A stretch of DNA of 64,000 nt, taken from the NCBI RefSeq assembly GCF_000383415.1, contig NZ_KB911255.1, positions 294,001 to 358,000 on the forward strand, written 5' to 3'. The notes under the pieces were generated by a model, which saw only the letters and a program-made list of their open reading frames with translations, was not told the DNA's origin and did not search any database. The position numbers were made by a program, and so were the translations under genes. This DNA comes from Hyphomicrobium zavarzinii ATCC 27496 (lineage in GTDB: Bacteria > Pseudomonadota > Alphaproteobacteria > Rhizobiales > Hyphomicrobiaceae). This document shows, in pieces, positions 59,977 to 64,000 of the stretch; positions within the stretch are counted from its first letter, which is position 1, and each line of letters opens with the position of its first letter.

Positions 59977-61494
59977 TCAGGCGGCGCGGGAGGCTTTTGC
60001 AGCGGCGAGCCAGCCTTTTACCCGCTCGACATCGGGAGCTCTCCCGTCGCGCAGGATGCGCTGGCCCGCGGGACTTGCAGCGAATGCCAGCACGTCGGCG
60101 CAGAGCTTGGCCTCGTCCACGGCGGCGAGACGATCGCCGGTCCGGTAGCCGGCCTGGGCCAGCAACTCGGCGTAGGTGCCACGCAGGCTCGGAATCTCGA
60201 GCATGAGCCGGCATTGGTCCTGCCACAGCGCGATCGTCTCCTCCGAGACCTGCCGCAGAGCCAAGCCTTCGGCGATCCCGCGGGGCGAGGCAGCCAGGAA
60301 GTCGGCCACAGACTTAACCCCCAGGGGGGCCAGGCGCTCGGCCATGCGCGGCCCGATGGAGGGCGCGCGCTCGATGTCGTCGGCGAGCGCGAGGCGGTGC
60401 CGCTCTGTCGGCCGTTCGTTCAATGGCGGCTCGGCGGCCGGGGGCGTTACGTCCTGCGGAGCAGGCTCGGTTTGCGTGGCGGCAGGCTCGTGAGCTTTGA
60501 CCTGCAGTGCTGCGGGCTTCGGCGCCGTGACCTTCTTCGGCGGCGCGATGGCGGCGGCACGCTGCTCGGCAAGGCGCGCGCGCTGCGGCGCCTCGATCTC
60601 CTTGGCGTAGAGGTCGCGCACGACGCGATCGTCCTCCGGCAGCGTTGCGTTCACCTGACCGGTGGTGGTCAGCTCGTCGTACATGGCGGTCACGATGCGG
60701 CGGTCCTCCGCATCCGCGAGGCGCTTGGCCAGCATCTTGGCCGGGATCTTCAAGGCGGCGAGCACTGTGTCGAGCGTCAGGCTGACGTCCGGCGGGGTGA
60801 CGGCGCTATCTGTGAACGCGCGGTCGAGCACGCTTGCGAAGGTAGCCGCTGCGTAGACCACCAGCTCGGCCAGGATCTTGCGGCTCAAGGCATCGAGCCC
60901 GGCCGGAGGATCGATAACGCCGGTGTTGAGATCGTAGTGGGCGATCAGCGCTTCGTAGTGCGGATTGGCTTTCTCCGCGCCGCGGCAGACCAGCTCGCGC
61001 AGCCAGCGCTCTCCATTTCCCGCGCCAAGTCTCAGCTCGCCATGGGCGGCAAGGCCTTGGGTGCGGAGGGCATCGTAAGAGCGCGAGATCGACCACTCGG
61101 CCGCGCGGTGGATGCTGTTCTCCGCGTCCGACTGTCCGGTGTGGAAGGGCTGGATCGGATCGGTGACGTAATGGGAGAGCACGCCCGCGTTCCAGATGGC
61201 CTGCTCCCAATCGTTGCGGCGGAGCGCGTCCGTCAGCTCGCCATACCATTTCTCGGCTTTGTCCAGGGCGCCGCCCCAATAACCGTCACGCACGTGAAGA
61301 ACGTGGTTCTTGAAGTCCTTGAACTGGTCGTCGGGCGCCTTGGAGCCTTCCATGTAGAGGTCGGCATGTTTCAGGAACAGGCGCTCCCAGCGATCAGCGT
61401 CGGGGCTTTGCAGATGATGGAGGGCGTCGAGCGCCAGCTTGTGGTGCGTGCCCTTGGCGTGGGCGGCGTAAACGATGCGGAACAATAAGGACAT
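59977..61494 (-). CDS. Zinc-dependent phospholipase C-like protein with DUF4332 (helix-hairpin-helix) C-terminus
   Basis: 505 residues. The N-terminal 280 residues fit the zinc-dependent phospholipase C/S1-P1 nuclease-like fold: GTHHKLALDALHHL, FLKHADLYMEG, and GVLSHYVTDPIQPFHTGQSDAE. Several His and Asp residues lie in the expected metal-binding pattern. The middle (about 310-380) is Ala/Pro/Glu-rich and disordered. The C-terminal 130 residues (SIGPRMAERLAPLGVKSVADFL and LAQAGYRTGDRLAAVD) look like DUF4332, a helix-hairpin-helix domain. No signal peptide is present, so it seems cytoplasmic, which is odd for a phospholipase-type fold. Substrate unknown. Confidence 0.8.
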   Translation of the reverse strand: MSLLFRIVYAAHAKGTHHKLALDALHHLQSPDADRWERLFLKHADLYMEGSKAPDDQFKDFKNHVLHVRDGYWGGALDKAEKWYGELTDALRRNDWEQAIWNAGVLSHYVTDPIQPFHTGQSDAENSIHRAAEWSISRSYDALRTQGLAAHGELRLGAGNGERWLRELVCRGAEKANPHYEALIAHYDLNTGVIDPPAGLDALSRKILAELVVYAAATFASVLDRAFTDSAVTPPDVSLTLDTVLAALKIPAKMLAKRLADAEDRRIVTAMYDELTTTGQVNATLPEDDRVVRDLYAKEIEAPQRARLAEQRAAAIAPPKKVTAPKPAALQVKAHEPAATQTEPAPQDVTPPAAEPPLNERPTERHRLALADDIERAPSIGPRMAERLAPLGVKSVADFLAASPRGIAEGLALRQVSEETIALWQDQCRLMLEIPSLRGTYAELLAQAGYRTGDRLAAVDEAKLCADVLAFAASPAGQRILRDGRAPDVERVKGWLAAAKASRAA

Positions 61495-61617
61495 GCGCTT
61501 TCCCCGGGGCCTCTCTCATGCGTCGCTGCAACTTGGGGCGAGTCGGGCACGGAAAGAAGAAGGCCCGAGCGCAACCCTGTGCATGAGTGGCTTGATTTGC
61601 CTTGAGGGCGTGCCTGG

Positions 61618-61662
61618 ATCCCGGCCACCTTGCGAGGCACGGCTCCGCCATGACGCCGGGAT
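61618..61662. repeat. Palindromic intergenic element
   Basis: Inverted arms ATCCCGGC (61618-61625) and GCCGGGAT (61655-61662) around a 29-base loop, then GACG. Typical of dispersed palindromes in GC-rich alphaproteobacteria. Located between the phospholipase-like gene and the dehalogenase-like gene. Confidence 0.5.
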
Positions 61663-61701
61663 GACGTTGCTGGACAAGATTTGGCAGGCCCATTTCACCG
61701 T

Positions 61702-61723
61702 CACCCCGTCTCAGGACGGGGTG
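61702..61723. repeat. Palindromic element or terminator-like stem-loop
   Basis: Perfect 9-bp stem CACCCCGTC-TCAG-GACGGGGTG, 52 bases downstream of the dehalogenase-like gene's stop on the minus strand. No T-run follows on that strand, so it is probably not an intrinsic terminator. Confidence 0.5.
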
Positions 61724-61775
61724 CAGATCCGAGAGCTTTCTCGCTGCGTGTTGCCGACAGCCAGCGGTCGCGTGC

Positions 61776-62654
61776 TCAGAGGAAGTCGAGCAGGGCCTTC
61801 AGCGTATCCTCCGGGGCTTCCTCCGGCAGGAAGTGGCCGCAATCGAGGGCGTGGCCGGTGACCGTGGCGGCGGATTTCTCGCGCCAGCTTGCGAGCACGT
61901 CGAACTTGCGGCCCACGATGCCGCGGCTTCCCCACAGCGCGAGCAGCGGCATGGTGAGCTTCACGCCTGCCGCATCGCTTTCGGCATCGTGGACGAGATC
62001 GATGGTGGCGGCTGCGCGGTAGTCCTCGCAAGCCGCGTGAATGGCCATCGGATCGAAGAAGGATTCCACGTAATGGCGCAGCACAGGCTCATCGAAGGCG
62101 CCGTCGGTGCGGCACCAGGAGGCCAGCGTGTGGCGGATGTAATAGTGCGTGTTGTTGGCGATCATCCGCTCGGGAAAATCTGCCGGCTGGATCAGGAAGA
62201 ACCAGTGGTAGTAGGCGGTCGCGAACTCGCGGTCGGTGGCGGCGTACATGGTGGCCGTCGGCGCGATGTCGAGCACGGCCAGGCGCTCGACCGCGCTCTG
62301 ATGATCGAGCGCGAGGCGATGGGCGACGCGCCCGCCTCGGTCGTGGCCGACGAGGCGAAAGCGCTCGAAGCCCAAGGCCCGCATCAAAGCGACCTGATCG
62401 GCGGCCATGGCGCGCTTGGCGTAGGCGGCATGATCGGCGCCGCCCGGCGGCTTGCTCGATTGTCCGTAGCCGCGCAGATCGGCGGCGACCACGGTGAAGC
62501 GCTCGGCCAGGGGCGCGGCGATTTTGCGCCAGCAGGCCCGCGTTTGCGGATAACCGTGCAAAAGCAGCAAAGGCGGGCCGGAGCCCCCTTTCACGGCTGC
62601 GATCTCAATGCCGTTGCCGACCGGGATGGTGTGTGATGTAAAGCTCTCGAACAT
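61776..62654 (-). CDS. Fluoroacetate/haloacetate dehalogenase-like alpha/beta hydrolase
   Basis: 292 residues without signal peptide. All active-site residues of fluoroacetate dehalogenase seem present: nucleophile Asp105 and Arg106/Arg109 in GHDRGGRVAHR, Asp129 in AVLDIAP, His150-Trp151 in YYHWFFLIQP, Tyr212 in CEDYRAAA and catalytic His274 in DCGHFLPEEAPE. Their spacing matches the described enzymes with constant offsets of 5 to 7. So hydrolytic dehalogenation of fluoro- or other haloacetates is likely, but other alpha/beta hydrolases share the fold and biochemical proof is absent. Start ATG 62654. It stands alone; the FAH-family gene is divergent. Confidence 0.85.
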   Translation of the reverse strand: MFESFTSHTIPVGNGIEIAAVKGGSGPPLLLLHGYPQTRACWRKIAAPLAERFTVVAADLRGYGQSSKPPGGADHAAYAKRAMAADQVALMRALGFERFRLVGHDRGGRVAHRLALDHQSAVERLAVLDIAPTATMYAATDREFATAYYHWFFLIQPADFPERMIANNTHYYIRHTLASWCRTDGAFDEPVLRHYVESFFDPMAIHAACEDYRAAATIDLVHDAESDAAGVKLTMPLLALWGSRGIVGRKFDVLASWREKSAATVTGHALDCGHFLPEEAPEDTLKALLDFL

Positions 62655-62727
62655 CTCGGACAGGGGCTGGCCACGTTAACGTTTGGCCGATCCTACGACA
62701 GCTTGCACACGATGAGGGGGACTTTTC

Positions 62728-63576
62728 ATGAAGCTTGTGCGGTTCGGACCCAAGGGCTCGGAGAAGCCCGGACTGGTGGACAAGGACGGCAAGATCCGTG
62801 ATCTCTCCGCGCACGTGGCGGACATCACGGGTGAGACGCTCTCGCCGGAGAGCCTCGCCAAGCTCAAGGCGCTCGATCCGGCCTCGCTGCCGCTGGCGCC
62901 GGAGGGCGTGCGGCTCGGGCAGCCGGTGGCACGGCCGTGGAGCTTCATCGCCATCGGCCTCAACTATGCGGATCACGCCAAGGAGGCCGGCCTCGAGATT
63001 CCTTCCGAGCCGATCATCTTCAATAAGCTCGGCAACACCGTCTCGGGTCCGTTCGACGACGTGATCTATCCGAAGAACTCCGACCGCATGGACTGGGAGC
63101 TGGAGCTTGCCTTCGTGATCGGCAAGCGCGCCCGCTATGTCGAGGAGAAGGACGCGATGGACTACGTCGCGGGCTATGCGATCTGCAACGACGTCTCTGA
63201 GCGGCGCTTCCAGATGAAGCGCAACGGCCAATGGTTCAAGGGTAAGGCGGCCGAGACGTTCGGGCCGCTGGGACCGTGGCTGGTGACGACCGACGAGATC
63301 CCCGATCCGTCAAACCTCAAGATGTCGCTCAAGGTCAACGGCGAGGTGAAGCAGCAGGGATCGACGGCGACCATGATCTTCTCGATCCCCTATCTCGTCG
63401 CGTACGTCACGCAGTTCTGCGTGCTGGAGCCGGGCGACATCGTGACGACGGGCACGCCGCCCGGCGTCGGCTCGGTGATGAAGCCGCCGCAGTACCTCAA
63501 GGCCGGCGACGTGATGGAACTCGAGATCGAAGGCCTCGGCCTCCAGCGCCAGACGGTCGTACCGTTCACGGGCTGA
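62728..63576 (+). CDS. Fumarylacetoacetate hydrolase family protein
   Basis: 282 residues, two-domain FAH-type fold. Metal-binding and core residues lie in FIAIGLNYADHAKEAGLEIP, NSDRMDWELELAFVIGKR (acidic metal ligands) and GYAICNDVSER. The active-site loop FSIPYLVAYVTQF and TGTPPGVGSVMKPPQYLKAGDVMELEIEG complete the family pattern. It would act as a fumarylpyruvate or acylpyruvate hydrolase, ureidoglycolate lyase or 2-hydroxyhepta-2,4-diene-1,7-dioate isomerase; I cannot pick between them. The start ATG 62728 has GAGGGG upstream. Divergent from the dehalogenase-like gene (73 bases apart). Confidence 0.92.
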   Translation: MKLVRFGPKGSEKPGLVDKDGKIRDLSAHVADITGETLSPESLAKLKALDPASLPLAPEGVRLGQPVARPWSFIAIGLNYADHAKEAGLEIPSEPIIFNKLGNTVSGPFDDVIYPKNSDRMDWELELAFVIGKRARYVEEKDAMDYVAGYAICNDVSERRFQMKRNGQWFKGKAAETFGPLGPWLVTTDEIPDPSNLKMSLKVNGEVKQQGSTATMIFSIPYLVAYVTQFCVLEPGDIVTTGTPPGVGSVMKPPQYLKAGDVMELEIEGLGLQRQTVVPFTG

Positions 63577-63595
63577 GCGGCCCTCCTCCTGACAT

Positions 63596-64000
63596 TCAGC
63601 CGCCGGCGTTCCGTTTGGCGTCGGCGGCGATCCGCTCTTCCTGCGCGCGCAGCTCGGGGGTGAAGGCTTCGCCGAAGTCGTCGGCCTCGAACACCGGGCG
63701 GATCTCGATCTCGGTTTCCTCGTCGTGCGGGTTGGGGCAACGCTTCACCCAGGCGATGGCCTCGGCAAGGTCTTTCACCTTCCAGAGCCAATAGCCGGCG
63801 ATCACCTCCTTGGTTTCGGCGAACGGTCCGTCGATGACGAGGCGGTCCTTGCCCGAGAAGCGCACACGCGCGCCCTTGCTGGAGGGATGGAGTCCTTCGC
63901 CCGCGAGCAGGATGCCCGCCTTCACCAGCTCCTCATTGTAGTTGCCCATGTCGGTCAGAAGCTGCTCGCCCGGCATCTCGCCCGCCTCCGACGACTTGCT
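63596..64000 (-). CDS. YciI-like (DGPF domain) protein, 5' partial
   Basis: The minus-strand frame is open to the right edge. At least 134 codons are in view. Residues include SKSSEAGEMPGEQLLTDM, NYNEELVKAGILLAGEGLHPSS and the DGPF-type motif DRLVIDGPFAETKEVIAGYW, followed by VKDLAEAIAWVKRCPNPHDEE. This matches the YCII-related family of small dimeric ferredoxin-like proteins. Function of this group is not fixed; some sit near RNA polymerase sigma factors. The start lies beyond the window, and the C-terminus (ADAKRNAGG) is complete. Convergent with the FAH-family gene, 19 bases apart. Confidence 0.85.
   Translation of the reverse strand, partial: SKSSEAGEMPGEQLLTDMGNYNEELVKAGILLAGEGLHPSSKGARVRFSGKDRLVIDGPFAETKEVIAGYWLWKVKDLAEAIAWVKRCPNPHDEETEIEIRPVFEADDFGEAFTPELRAQEERIAADAKRNAGG

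Overview
The window is a 64 kb, GC-rich chromosomal stretch from an alphaproteobacterium, most likely of the order Hyphomicrobiales and possibly near Hyphomicrobium. The evidence is the mix of genes: a DUF1217 flagellar-type protein, TadE/TadG proteins, an Anbu-type proteasome-like operon, GbsR-DUF4166, phosphoribulokinase with fructose bisphosphatase, small two-helix membrane proteins and a cysteine-rich secreted protein. I see no insertion sequence, prophage, CRISPR array or integrase. Genes are dense, in short operons on both strands. Both edges cut a gene: glcF on the left and a YciI-like gene on the right.

Positions 1-16.5 kb are mainly housekeeping: the GlcF end, a PPP-family phosphatase, murein endopeptidase MepA, two alpha/beta hydrolases, a TerB protein, GTP cyclohydrolase I, an SDR, a universal stress protein, the def-fmt-(small secreted protein)-truA operon, a RimK-associated protease, a glycosyltransferase, a MATE exporter, recR, and AraC and MarR regulators. 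The MarR gene ends in a textbook terminator. Positions 16.7-31 kb hold a 726-residue protein made of DUF1217 repeats, a GntR regulator, orphan TadE and TadG proteins, a MASE1 hybrid histidine kinase, a P-type ATPase and an overlapping pair of membrane proteins.

Positions 29.9-35 kb look like a small pathway. A GT61 glycosyltransferase is followed by a serine-acetyltransferase-like enzyme, an AMP-forming acyl ligase, an acyl carrier protein and a PLP decarboxylase. The ligase and decarboxylase are of the kinds normally found with exosortase A, yet no exosortase is visible. Initiator tRNA-Met and a fused PabB-PabC enzyme follow. HrpB, a DUF2147 protein, rpe-cfa, a ParB-like protein, an EAL-CBS-GGDEF protein and the Calvin-cycle pair prkB-fbp run to 48.9 kb.

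From 49 kb there is a type I secretion ABC membrane domain without its ATPase. Next is the Anbu operon: circularly permuted ATP-grasp, alpha-E protein, transglutaminase and Anbu. A GbsR regulator follows, with a perfect 20-bp palindrome over its start codon, then a DUF4166 protein, an unknown protein and tRNA-Ser(CGA) trailed by a 70-bp direct repeat. The gdhA gene has a structured leader in which two stem-loops carry the same TGTGAA loop. The window closes with a BtuF-like protein and membrane partner, a phospholipase-C-like/DUF4332 fusion, a fluoroacetate-dehalogenase-like hydrolase, an FAH-family enzyme and the YciI fragment.

All assignments come from reading motifs and translated sequence by eye. 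No database search was run, so family names rest on remembered motifs and residue numbers are approximate where marked.
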